NCBI RefSeq assembly: GCF_008271745.1
Contig: NZ_VKKZ01000010.1
Coordinates: forward strand, 525,677-589,676
Length of the DNA: 64,000 nucleotides
Direction of reading: 5' to 3'
Source: Rufibacter glacialis
GTDB lineage: Bacteria; Bacteroidota; Bacteroidia; Cytophagales; Hymenobacteraceae
In this document: positions 1 through 8,359 of the stretch, piece after piece
Position numbering within the stretch: position 1 is the first letter of the stretch
Layout of the letters: each line of letters opens with the position of its first letter
Notes under the pieces: model-generated
What the model was told of the DNA's origin: nothing
The model's database searches: none
Seen by the model: the letters and a program-made list of their open reading frames with translations, nothing else
Program-made: the position numbers and the translations under genes

Positions 1-42
1 TGGGCAGAAAAGCAGACCGGTGGGTTTCGCCTTCCCGGTAAG

Positions 43-2379
43 TTAGCATTTGATCTGCACCCGCAGGGCTTTGAGGCCGCTGACACCCTGTAAATCCTCC
101 ACTTCCAGTTGTTCAATGCCCTCGGTCAAGACGTCTTTGTTTTGCAGGTATTCAATGTATTCCAGGTACTCATTGGCCTCGCGGGCCTGGGAATAGACAA
201 TGGCGATCTTACCGGGTTGGGTCAGGCGCTCTTCAGTGTCCCGGATGAGGGCCTTATCAATGCGCTTCTTCACAATCTCATACCGGATGTTGTAGGCCCC
301 GTCCACGTCAAACTTGCGCTCGTCTTGCCGGAACTTGATGGCCAGGGGCTGGCTGTGGATCAAAATGAGTTGGGTCGTTTCCAGGGGTACTTTCAGCTGC
401 GGTTTAAGGGCATGCGTGCGGCGGGCCACCTCACAGACCACCATCAATTGCCAGAGCCGCAGGTTGCGCAAAAACATGAGGTCAAACGGCTGGTTCCCCA
501 CCAAAGACTGGCCCACGTAGATGTTGAACTCCACCCCGTCGGTGACAAACCGCTCAAAGTAATGCGGGTACATCTCCTGGGCCGTGAGTTCTTCCTGTTC
601 CAGGTATTCGGTGATGGTCTCGTTGATGAGGGTGAGGCTTTCCTCAAAGGCCTTGCGGCGTTTGTAAAGAATGCCCAGGTGAGGGTCCATGGCTTCGCGG
701 TAGGCCTGAATATACGTGACCAGGTCTGGGTGCGTAGCCTCCAGGAACTGGAACATAGGCTCTACCTGCGTACGCAGGGTCTCAAAGATCATGATGCCGT
801 CCTGCACCAATACCCCTTTCTTCAGCTGCCGCAGGTGCTTGGCTACGGAAAACCGCAGCTCATCCAGAATGGGCAGGGAATGTACTTCCACAGCTTTTTT
901 CAATACCAGCTCAGCCAGGTGCAGGTGTTCCATGAGGTCACCCAGAATGGCGGTGTTACGCTCGGTGCTGGACCCGCGCACGTCTGCCACGGCATAGAGC
1001 GGGTACACGTCTGAAAACACGATGGGTTCCATCTCTGGGGTAGGGCCGCCGGGCGAAGCGTTCATCTTCTCCAGCAGGTTCAGGGCTGCCTCTCTGAACC
1101 GCCATTCCAGAATGGGGTGAATGGCCGTGAATTTCTCCCGGATCACTGACTGTACCCGCGCCTCAATCTCCTCTGAGTTGCGGTTCACGGCCACGGAGAA
1201 CAACGGCAGAAACTGCTCTACCTTGGCAATGGAGAAGTTGTCCAGGTCACCAGGGTTGGGCGAGCCCAGTTCCAGAATGCCAATGGGTTCATCGCCGTAG
1301 CGAAGCAAGGCCAGCACAATGTTCCGGATGCCCATGCTGAGCATCTCCTCGCGCACGCCCTCTGGCAGCTCATGGCTGGTTTCCACGTTCTTGACCACCA
1401 GCGGCACGCCCTCTACCACCAACTCATCATAGATGGCCTTGAAACCGGCGTAACTGGAGCTGGTGATCTCGCTCTGCAGCAGGAAGCTGTGGTTGATCTT
1501 ATTGCCGAAGTTCACGAAGGCGCTCTTGTTCTTATGGAAAGCCGCCACGCCCAGCTGCAGGTGCGGCCGCTTGAAGAGAATCCTGATCTTTTCCTGCAAC
1601 TGCTCAAACCGGTCAGGCGCCAACATGACATCGCGCTCCAGCAAATCGTTTTTGAGGGATGAAAGTACCTCTTGATCGGTCACGTCTACCAGGTTCATGA
1701 TGTAGAACCCGCTTACCTCAAAATGCTCAGGAGGCAGAAGCTCCATCCAGATGTCCATGTCCCGGATGTCCTCCAGCATGGTCTGGATATCGTCTTCTGA
1801 AAGCTTGGGAAGCTCCTTGATAGGGGTGATGTCCAGGAACATGGTGTTGAGCACCACGTTGTAGTGGCGGTACAGCCCCAGCTGGTAATCCGGTACGGTA
1901 TAGATCAGGAACTCCTCGTGCGGTACCTGCACCTGGTAGAATTTCTCCAGGATCATGAGGTACAACATGCGCACCCGGTTGAACAGCATGCCATGCTCAT
2001 CAATGTTGAGCGGGCGCTTGAGGTGATTATGGTCGTTGAGAATGATCTGCTTGAACGGCTGGGTATGGTAAAAGCTGGCGTCATACAAGGGCCCCACGGC
2101 GCCGCTGGCCTCAGACTGGTGCGTGGCCGGTGGAAAAATAGCCGTCATGAGCAGGTCAATAAGGCAATGGTGCCGCGAGTCAAGCTTGGTGAGGTCAGTG
2201 ATGGGCTCCAATAACTCAGGCAGTTCTTTCAATTGCCGGTTGATCTCCTGCGCGCACAGCATGAAGCTGCTCTTGCAGTCATCCTGAAACTGCTGCCAGT
2301 AGGTGATAATGGGTTTAAGGCTGAGATGTGCCTTGAAGGGAAAAGACGAAACGCTTATTTGGAAGTGATTGGATTGCAT
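43..2379 (-). CDS. GAF domain-containing protein, probable signalling/sensor protein
   Basis: A 778-residue soluble protein with no signal peptide or membrane segment. Around residues 290-405 it has a GAF-like small-molecule-binding fold; the strand/turn EPIGILELGS near residue 366, followed by a long helix, is typical. Residues 1-280 are helical and carry no domain I recognise. A second conserved-looking stretch begins near residue 460 (YAVADVRGSS), followed by a long helical C-terminal half. No histidine kinase, GGDEF or HTH output domain is visible, so the output is unknown. The ATG at 2379 is the only sensible start. It stands alone: the next gene lies about 290 bp upstream on the same strand. 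GAF assignment is by pattern; ligand and role are not known. Confidence 0.8.
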   Translation of the reverse strand: MQSNHFQISVSSFPFKAHLSLKPIITYWQQFQDDCKSSFMLCAQEINRQLKELPELLEPITDLTKLDSRHHCLIDLLMTAIFPPATHQSEASGAVGPLYDASFYHTQPFKQIILNDHNHLKRPLNIDEHGMLFNRVRMLYLMILEKFYQVQVPHEEFLIYTVPDYQLGLYRHYNVVLNTMFLDITPIKELPKLSEDDIQTMLEDIRDMDIWMELLPPEHFEVSGFYIMNLVDVTDQEVLSSLKNDLLERDVMLAPDRFEQLQEKIRILFKRPHLQLGVAAFHKNKSAFVNFGNKINHSFLLQSEITSSSYAGFKAIYDELVVEGVPLVVKNVETSHELPEGVREEMLSMGIRNIVLALLRYGDEPIGILELGSPNPGDLDNFSIAKVEQFLPLFSVAVNRNSEEIEARVQSVIREKFTAIHPILEWRFREAALNLLEKMNASPGGPTPEMEPIVFSDVYPLYAVADVRGSSTERNTAILGDLMEHLHLAELVLKKAVEVHSLPILDELRFSVAKHLRQLKKGVLVQDGIMIFETLRTQVEPMFQFLEATHPDLVTYIQAYREAMDPHLGILYKRRKAFEESLTLINETITEYLEQEELTAQEMYPHYFERFVTDGVEFNIYVGQSLVGNQPFDLMFLRNLRLWQLMVVCEVARRTHALKPQLKVPLETTQLILIHSQPLAIKFRQDERKFDVDGAYNIRYEIVKKRIDKALIRDTEERLTQPGKIAIVYSQAREANEYLEYIEYLQNKDVLTEGIEQLEVEDLQGVSGLKALRVQIKC

Positions 2380-2577
2380 ACAGGGCTTTAAACGGAAAAA
2401 TCATAAGCCAGATACAAAATAAGACAATCTGTGGTATTTGTAGCCTACCCACGTAAAGTAAGCGGTTTTACAGGCAGGAAACCTAGGTATTTCTGAGGCA
2501 ACGGCCAACTACCTACCTATTGTCATTTGTGACCCGGTCAAGGAAAGATCCCGGCTAGGATTCAAAGGAAAACGCTG

Positions 2578-2613
2578 GTTTTAAGCCTGTTTTCTGGGAA
2601 AAGGGCAGAAAAC
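2578..2613. repeat. Interspersed ~40-bp hairpin element
   Basis: A copy of the imperfect palindrome found throughout the window: left arm GTTTTAAGCC, core TTTTCTGGGAAAA, right arm GGGCAGAAAAC. It lies downstream of the fasciclin gene, next to its terminator-like hairpin. Confidence 0.55.
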
Positions 2614-2616
2614 GCA

Positions 2617-2644
2617 GAAGCCTGCCTTGAAAGAGGCAGGCTTC
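2617..2644 (-). terminator. Hairpin downstream of the fasciclin gene
   Basis: A perfect 10-bp GC-rich stem (GAAGCCTGCC / GGCAGGCTTC) with an 8-nt loop, just past the stop codon of the minus-strand fasciclin gene. The T-tract is weak, so termination is likely but not certain. Confidence 0.5.
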
Positions 2645-2667
2645 CTGTCCATAGAACCTAATAGGAA

Positions 2668-3237
2668 CTATTTAGAGGGCAGCACCACCGTGTCTATCAC
2701 GTGCGTAACCCCGTTGCTGGAGATGACATCTGGGGTAGAGACGTGGGCGCCGTTGATCATGACCATGTTGCCTTTTTTGCTCACCGTAAGGGTCTGGCCC
2801 TGCACCGTGGTTAGTTTCTGACCGTCTTTCAGGTCTATGGCTTGCAACCTGCCAGGTACTACATGGTAGGTGAGGACGGAGGTGAGTTTGGCTTTGTTCT
2901 CTGGTTTCAGCAGGGTTTCCACTGTGCCGGCCGGAAGTTTGTCAAAGGCGGCGTTGGTAGGCGCGAAGACGGTGAACGGACCGGTGCCCATGAGCGTTTC
3001 GGCCAGGCCGGCGGCTTTCACGGCGGCTACCAGGGTGGTGTGCTCACTGGAGCCCAGCGCGTTGGCCACAATGTTCTTAGAAGGCACCATCAGGGCCCCG
3101 CCAACCATAACCCCTTCTTTCTTGCCCATGGCAGAGGTGGTAGACTTAGTGGTGGTGGTAGTAGTTTGGGCAGAAGCCGAAAGGGTGCAAAAGGAGAAAG
3201 CGCCCGCTAAGGCAAAGAAACATAAGGACTTTTTCAT
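2668..3237 (-). CDS. Secreted fasciclin (FAS1) domain protein
   Basis: A 189-residue protein with a clear Sec signal peptide (MKKSLCFFALAGAFSF, cleavage after SASAQ near residue 24). A short Thr-rich linker follows, then one complete FAS1 domain from about residue 55 to the end. Family hallmarks are visible: an H1-like block TVFAPTNAAFDKLPAG, the YH block LTYHVVPGRL, and an H2-like end with GVTHVIDTVVLP. FAS1 domains mediate adhesion or surface interactions; a single-domain periplasmic or extracellular form is common in Bacteroidota. It is monocistronic, with a hairpin downstream. Partner or ligand unknown. Confidence 0.92.
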   Translation of the reverse strand: MKKSLCFFALAGAFSFCTLSASAQTTTTTTKSTTSAMGKKEGVMVGGALMVPSKNIVANALGSSEHTTLVAAVKAAGLAETLMGTGPFTVFAPTNAAFDKLPAGTVETLLKPENKAKLTSVLTYHVVPGRLQAIDLKDGQKLTTVQGQTLTVSKKGNMVMINGAHVSTPDVISSNGVTHVIDTVVLPSK

Positions 3238-3373
3238 CTGGTTTTGTTTGATGGTTAGGTAAACAATGCCTCATGTACGTCACCAATTCTCCCACTGGAT
3301 TCTAACCGATAAAAAATACTTAGGCAACCTTCTTCCTACTCGACCTATGAAATAACCCGGCATCCTGTTTTCT

Positions 3374-3406
3374 GCCTGTTTACAAGAAAATGCCTCCTAA
3401 ACAGGC
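3374..3406. repeat. Interspersed hairpin element
   Basis: The arms GCCTGTTT and AAACAGGC pair around a TTTACAAGAAAA-like core. This copy lies between the pullulanase and fasciclin genes. Confidence 0.45.
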
Positions 3407-3444
3407 GCTAGCTAAGTTTCTTGGTTTAGGCGGGAGCGGGAAAT

Positions 3445-5388
3445 CTACTCCTGGAACAGCACCAGCATAGAAACCGGAGGAATGGCTATCTGGTCCTGCA
3501 CCAGACGGCCTCCTTGCAACTGGACGGCCTCCCCTTCGGCGGCCACGGTCCATTGCCCCTGCAGTTGGACCTCTATGGCGGTTTCGCGGCTATTGTAGTA
3601 CACCAGAATGTTCTTCCAGGAATCGCCGTGGGCGTGGTCTTTCAGCAGGAAACCCACTAAGCCCGGCTCAGAGGGGACAAATGCCAGGTGCCGGTTCACC
3701 ATTTCAGAAGTGGGCATAAAGAAGGCGGGGTGGGCTTTGCGCAGGGCAATGAGACCTTGGTAGTAGGTGAACACCTCCTGGTGCGTTTCTTTCCAGCCCC
3801 AGTTGATCTGGTTGAGCTCATCTGGCAGGTTGTAGCTGTTGTGTTCGCCGTTTTTGGTGCGCAGCATCTCGGCCCCCGCGTGCAGGAAAGGGACTCCCTG
3901 GCTCGTGAGCACGATGGCGTCTGCCAGAAGGTGCATCTTTTGGAGCAGCTGTGGAGAGGCGTCTGGCCGGGAGATTCTCAGTTTATCATAGAGGGTGAGG
4001 TTGTCATGGCAGGAGGAGTAGCTCACAGCTTGCCAGGGGGCCCGAGCCCAGAAGGTTTGGGAGTAGTTCACCGCCTCCAGGTCTACCTGCGCATGGGCCA
4101 CACTGCCGGCTACGCCGAACTTAATAGATTCCTCGGTGTTCTGGGCGCCGCTCACAAAGCCGGTGGAGGCGTTGTCAAACACTGATCCTTTAATTGCATC
4201 CCGGAGGTCATCTGAGAAGGCAGCAGTGTGCTGGAGCAGGTGGGTGTTGGTTTTCAGGGCTCTTACGTGGTCCGGCAGAGGGCTGCTGCCGGCGGTCCAC
4301 CCTTCGCCGTAAATGAGCAGATGGGGGTTGATTTTCCTGAGTTCAGCGGAGAGCAGGTTCATGGTTTCCAGGTCATGGATGGCCATGAGGTCAAACCGGA
4401 ACCCGTCCAGGTGGTACCCCTTCGCCCAGTACTGGCAGGACTCTATCATGAACTTGCGCATCATGGCGCGTTCGCTGGCCGTCTCATTGCCGCAGCCTGA
4501 GGCGTCTGAGTAGTGTCCGTCTTCTTTCTGGCGGTAGTAATACTCTGGGAACTCCAGGTTGAAAGGGGAGCCTTTGGTCAGGCCGGTGTGGTTGTAGACC
4601 ACGTCCAGCACCACCCCCAGGCCCTGGTCATGGAACCCTTTCACCATCTGCTTGAACTCCCTGATCCGTACCTCGGCCCGGAAAGGATCAGTGGAATAAG
4701 AGCCTTCCGGTACGTTGTAGTTCAAGGGATCATAGCCCCAGTTGTAGGGTGGGTTCTCTAATACGGTTTCATCAATGGACATGTGGTCAAAGGCAGGCAG
4801 CAGGTGCACGTGTGTGATGCCTAGCTCCTTGAGGTGGTCTATGCCGGTGGCCAAGCCGCTTTCTGTTGTGGTGCCCTTCTCTATCAATCCAAGAAACTTA
4901 CCTGGGGTAGCGCTGCCGGAAGAGGCATGGGAGGTGAGGTCGCGCACGTGGGCTTCCCAGAGAATAGCTTCATTGGGGTGTTTCACGGGCGGGCCTTTGT
5001 CCTGGTCCCACCCAGGCGGGTCCGTAGACGCCAAATCCAGCACCATGGCCCGATGGCCGTTCACACCCACTGCCTGGGCATAAATGCCGGGCGTCTCGTC
5101 TAGCCAGTGGCCGTTTACCTTCACCTGGTAGGTGTAGTATACGCCGTGCAGGTCCTGGTGCACCGTAAGGCTCCAGACTCCCTTTTCACCTTTCACCAGA
5201 GCCAGTTTTTCCTGCGGGGTACCGCCTTGGCCCGCTTCATACAGCTTCACCACTACTTCCTCGGCCACGGGTGTCCAAAGCCGGAAAGTGGTTTGCTGGG
5301 GCGAATAGGCTAACCAGAGGTTGGCTTCTACCGGGGTAGGGTACTGGTCAAATCTATGGGTTAGGGTCCAGGTGGCGGTGGCGCTCAT
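3445..5388 (-). CDS. pulA: Type I pullulanase (alpha-1,6-glucan debranching enzyme)
   Basis: A 647-residue GH13 enzyme. An N-terminal CBM48-like beta-sandwich (about residues 25-115) precedes the catalytic barrel. The type I pullulanase signature YNWGYDP lies near residue 215. The GH13 catalytic triad can be placed: Asp in GFRFDLM (~333), Glu in IYGEGW (~362) and Asp in CHDNLTL (~461). There is no signal peptide, so it probably acts in the cytoplasm on branch points of glycogen or imported alpha-glucans. The length is normal for a compact bacterial type I enzyme. No other glycogen gene is adjacent. Confidence 0.95.
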   Translation of the reverse strand: MSATATWTLTHRFDQYPTPVEANLWLAYSPQQTTFRLWTPVAEEVVVKLYEAGQGGTPQEKLALVKGEKGVWSLTVHQDLHGVYYTYQVKVNGHWLDETPGIYAQAVGVNGHRAMVLDLASTDPPGWDQDKGPPVKHPNEAILWEAHVRDLTSHASSGSATPGKFLGLIEKGTTTESGLATGIDHLKELGITHVHLLPAFDHMSIDETVLENPPYNWGYDPLNYNVPEGSYSTDPFRAEVRIREFKQMVKGFHDQGLGVVLDVVYNHTGLTKGSPFNLEFPEYYYRQKEDGHYSDASGCGNETASERAMMRKFMIESCQYWAKGYHLDGFRFDLMAIHDLETMNLLSAELRKINPHLLIYGEGWTAGSSPLPDHVRALKTNTHLLQHTAAFSDDLRDAIKGSVFDNASTGFVSGAQNTEESIKFGVAGSVAHAQVDLEAVNYSQTFWARAPWQAVSYSSCHDNLTLYDKLRISRPDASPQLLQKMHLLADAIVLTSQGVPFLHAGAEMLRTKNGEHNSYNLPDELNQINWGWKETHQEVFTYYQGLIALRKAHPAFFMPTSEMVNRHLAFVPSEPGLVGFLLKDHAHGDSWKNILVYYNSRETAIEVQLQGQWTVAAEGEAVQLQGGRLVQDQIAIPPVSMLVLFQE

Positions 5389-5616
5389 CGGTTTAAAAAG
5401 AAAAAGAGGTGGCTAGCATCTTGCAACCTTGAGGGATACAGCATGGATACCCAAAGGGAGGCTAACTTTCCCATCCTGGCCTGCAAGAACCTGTAAGGTA
5501 GCATAAGTAGGCTTATCTTCTGCTTTTCACCCCTGCCAGAAGTCGGAAAGGAATTTAGCGGTCGTTTTGGCAAAACAAGCGCCTAAACAGAAGCCCGTGT
5601 TGCCAAAGAAGAACAC

Positions 5617-6777
5617 TTACCCTTCCTGCGTCTTGATTCGGCTGGAAAGCACGATCACCATCACGCCCATCAGGGCGATGGTGGCAAAGGAAAGGCGCAG
5701 GCTGCTCACGCCCGCCAATAACCCAATCAAGGGAGGGCCCACCAGAAACCCGGCAAAGCCGATGGTGGTGACGGCCGCCAGGGCCATGCTGGGCGCCATG
5801 GTGGTGGTTTTGCCCGCCACGCCATACACCAAGGGCACCACCGCTGAAACTCCGGCCCCTACCAACAGGAACCCCAGAATAGCCGCCCACAGGTTAGGGA
5901 ACAGCACCGCAATCAGCAGGCCAATGACCGTGAGCAGTCCGCTGGCTTGCAGCATGCGTTTCAAGCCTAGTTTCATGGTCAGCCAGTCCGCAATAAAGCG
6001 GGTGAAGGCCATGGTGCTCAGGAACGCAGTGTAGCCGGCGGCCACCCAGGCTTTCTCGGCGCCTACCACTTTCTGGAAATAGACGCCGCTCCAGTCAAAC
6101 ATGGCCCCTTCACAGATCAAAGAGCAGAACGCGATCAACCCCAGCCCCAAAAGCGATTTGTCTGGTTTCACAAACAAAGGCTGGTCTGCGGGGCGCGCGG
6201 CATCTTTGGGGAACGTGTAAGGGTAGGCAACGGCTACGCCAGCCACCACCAGCCCCAGGATAAAGAAAAAGTGCGACAGCAATTCTACCTCTGCCCCAAT
6301 CATGAGCGTGCCAATGGCCGCGCCAAAAAAGCCGGCCAAGCTCCAGAGCCCATGGAAAGACGCCATGATAGATTTATTATAGAGGTTCTCCACGGCCACG
6401 GCCTGGGTGTTCACGGAGATATTGGCCATGTTGCTGGCAAACCCGAACAGAAACAGCACCGCCACCAGATGCAGAATGCTCTGGCTCATGCCAATCATGA
6501 TCAGGGTGAGGCTGTAGAGCAACAAGGCAATGGTGACTACTTTACGGCTGCCTACTTTAGAGGTGAGCCAGCCCGTGAACGGCAAAGAGAGCATGAGGCC
6601 CACAGGTAAGGCGAAGAGTACTCCCCCTAGCTGCGCCTCAGAAAGGTGTAATTTCTCCTGAACGGTGGGTATGCGAGAGCCCCAGCTGGAAAAACACAGG
6701 CCGTGCAGGAAAAATAAGGCACCCACGGCGAGTCGGTGGGCTTTTCTGGAAATAGGAAGCGAAATGGGAGAAAGCAT
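5617..6777 (-). CDS. MFS transporter
   Basis: A 386-residue integral membrane protein with about 12 hydrophobic segments. The MFS loop 2-3 region can be seen (PFTGWLTSKVGSRK), and an internal repeat gives the 6+6 layout. It resembles the YbjJ/FucP-like MFS group, but the substrate cannot be read from sequence. The N-terminal SRIPTVQEKL pattern after TM1 (SSWGSRIP) is typical of YbjJ-like proteins. It lies on the same strand as pulA with a 228-bp gap, which looks too long for a simple operon. Confidence 0.88.
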   Translation of the reverse strand: MLSPISLPISRKAHRLAVGALFFLHGLCFSSWGSRIPTVQEKLHLSEAQLGGVLFALPVGLMLSLPFTGWLTSKVGSRKVVTIALLLYSLTLIMIGMSQSILHLVAVLFLFGFASNMANISVNTQAVAVENLYNKSIMASFHGLWSLAGFFGAAIGTLMIGAEVELLSHFFFILGLVVAGVAVAYPYTFPKDAARPADQPLFVKPDKSLLGLGLIAFCSLICEGAMFDWSGVYFQKVVGAEKAWVAAGYTAFLSTMAFTRFIADWLTMKLGLKRMLQASGLLTVIGLLIAVLFPNLWAAILGFLLVGAGVSAVVPLVYGVAGKTTTMAPSMALAAVTTIGFAGFLVGPPLIGLLAGVSSLRLSFATIALMGVMVIVLSSRIKTQEG

Positions 6778-6950
6778 GGAAAAACAAATTCTGGCAAAAA
6801 TAGAGGATTCTTCGGCAAGGAACTATTAGAAGATTTTTGCTGTCCGGGGTAAACCAACGTTTCTGAGGGAGCTGCCGGGGCGGAAACCACCCTGCCTGCG
6901 AGAGTCCCCGGAGACCGGAAGCCATTCTTACGTGCCAATGTTAGAAGTCC

Positions 6951-7406
6951 ATGCCTAGACAGCAACCAGAGGAGATCACCGCTTCGCGCTTAGAGGAGAT
7001 GCGGACCCCCACCGGCAAAATTTTTCTGCAGATTGACCTGGCACCCCAGGAGCGGTGGATCTACAACAACTGGATTGGGTACCCCACCCATGAAAACGTG
7101 GCCAAAGGGGCCATGAAGTACCTGGATTGGATGCAGGCCAAAGGCCTTTCCGCCGTCTTGAACGACAACCGCCAATTGGTGGGCCGCTGGGATGGCTCTA
7201 TAGATTGGCTGGAAAAGAACTGGATTCCCTATGCCGTAAAAACAGGGCTCAAATTCTGGGCCCATCTGGACAACCCCGGCACCCTCTCCGTGAATTCCGC
7301 TGATCTTCTGATTGCCCGCACCCGGGGTAAATTTGAGGTGAAGATCTTTGATGACCAGGCTGCCGCCGAACACTGGCTCCTGGAACGGCAAAAAGCCAAG
7401 CGCTAA
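6951..7406 (+). CDS. Conserved protein of unknown function (STAS/SpoIIAA-like size and pattern)
   Basis: A 151-residue soluble protein rich in Trp. The order of segments (a hydrophobic N-terminal strand, a helix around residues 45-65, a strand ending in VLNDNRQ, then a C-terminal DDQAAAEHWL helix) is like the SpoIIAA/STAS-like proteins common in Bacteroidota, which end in an AxxWL helix. No catalytic motif is visible. It is divergent from the MFS gene and convergent with the thioredoxin-like gene, with a shared hairpin between. Coding status is well supported by the long uninterrupted frame and codon use; the family call is tentative. Confidence 0.75.
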   Translation: MPRQQPEEITASRLEEMRTPTGKIFLQIDLAPQERWIYNNWIGYPTHENVAKGAMKYLDWMQAKGLSAVLNDNRQLVGRWDGSIDWLEKNWIPYAVKTGLKFWAHLDNPGTLSVNSADLLIARTRGKFEVKIFDDQAAAEHWLLERQKAKR

Positions 7407-7424
7407 TCCGTCTTCGTGAAAAAA

Positions 7425-7481
7425 AAACTGCCCCGCCCCGGTTGTCTTTCCTTTGCAGGAGCAGCCGGGGCGGGGCAGTTT
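7425..7481. terminator. Bidirectional terminator between convergent genes
   Basis: A long stem (AAACTGCCCCGCCCCGG paired with CCGGGGCGGGGCAGTTT) flanked by an A-run on the left and T-rich sequence on the right. It sits between two convergent genes and can serve both. Confidence 0.85.
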
Positions 7482-7518
7482 AGGAGGTGTTTTACTTAAA
7501 ACAGGCGTTAAACCTGGC

Positions 7519-8115
7519 TTATTTGGCGGCGCCTTTCAAGATGGTGAGCATGTTCATTTCAATGGTAGGGTAGGCAGATTCCACAATGCGACCCACTTCT
7601 TTGCCGTCACGGAGCAGGATGAACGTAGGCACGGCAGTGATACTGTCCCGTTTTTCCTCGCCGGTAAGGCTTGATTTGTCTTCGCGCAGGCTGATCACGT
7701 TAAACTTGGCATGCGGAAACCGGGCAAAGTCCAGCACTTTGTAGAAGCGGGGCAGGTCGCGCTGGCTGTCCAGGCACCAGCTGCCGGTGTAGGCTTTCAC
7801 GGTCACGTTCTCCAGCAGCGGCTGCAACTCCTCCATGATCTTCTGGTTGGGCTGGTAGCGCTGGTAGGTGGGGTGGAACCAGGTGCTGTAGGGTGCGTTC
7901 TCATACGCCTCGCGGCCCGTGGTGCCTACCAGAATGTTCTCGTTCCCGGCCTTGTTTTTCTCTTCCCGGTTTCTGGTCAGGTCAAGGCCCGTTTGCCCGG
8001 AGGCAGAATACCCAGACTGTTCTGTAGCAGAAGACGAAGTCATAGCCGGACGGGTGCAGGAAAAAGCTCCTAGAACTAAAAAGGCGAAGAATAGCGGGCG
8101 AAAATCCATTTTCAT
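7519..8115 (-). CDS. Thioredoxin-fold lipoprotein with a single active-site cysteine
   Basis: A 198-residue exported protein. The N-terminus has a hydrophobic segment ending in LGAFSC, a plausible but non-ideal lipobox. A low-complexity linker leads to a thioredoxin-like domain (about residues 95-195). The active-site region reads GSWCLDSQRDLPRF: the second cysteine of the usual CxxC is Ser, so it cannot form the classic redox disulfide. The cis-Pro loop AVPTFILLRDGKEVGRI is present. Known Bacteroidota relatives share the WCxDS pattern. Role unknown; perhaps a peroxiredoxin-like or binding function. Start could be Met1 or Met3. Confidence 0.85.
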   Translation of the reverse strand: MKMDFRPLFFAFLVLGAFSCTRPAMTSSSATEQSGYSASGQTGLDLTRNREEKNKAGNENILVGTTGREAYENAPYSTWFHPTYQRYQPNQKIMEELQPLLENVTVKAYTGSWCLDSQRDLPRFYKVLDFARFPHAKFNVISLREDKSSLTGEEKRDSITAVPTFILLRDGKEVGRIVESAYPTIEMNMLTILKGAAK

Positions 8116-8225
8116 GGTACTTTGAAAAATTAAAGGGTAGACCTGCAGGGGAAACGAATTTTACCGGCTAAAAGATATCCGCCGGCCAATGAATCCATCG
8201 CTTTTGTCTTCAGATATTTGGCGAA

Positions 8226-8320
8226 AAGCCCAGAGCAAGGTTCTGTGAAACCGCTTCAGGATACCCGTAGCAGCGCTACAAGACCTTAAAAAGGCTTTGA
8301 CAGGTTCTTGCTCTGGGCTT
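8226..8320. terminator. Long imperfect inverted repeat downstream of the symporter gene
   Basis: AAGCCCAGAGCAAG on the left pairs with CTTGCTCTGGGCTT on the right, about 65 nt apart, with an inner GTAGCAGCGCTAC palindrome. It follows the stop codon of the minus-strand symporter gene and has T's after the distal arm on that strand. It may be an extended terminator or a structured 3' end. Confidence 0.5.
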
Positions 8321-8359
8321 CAACTGGGCAGAAGTGGACTTCAGACCAGGTTTCTGGCC

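Noticed and set aside
109..1014. Long plus-strand frame opposite the GAF protein gene
   Set aside because: Antisense shadow of a clearly coding minus-strand gene; the translation has no family pattern.
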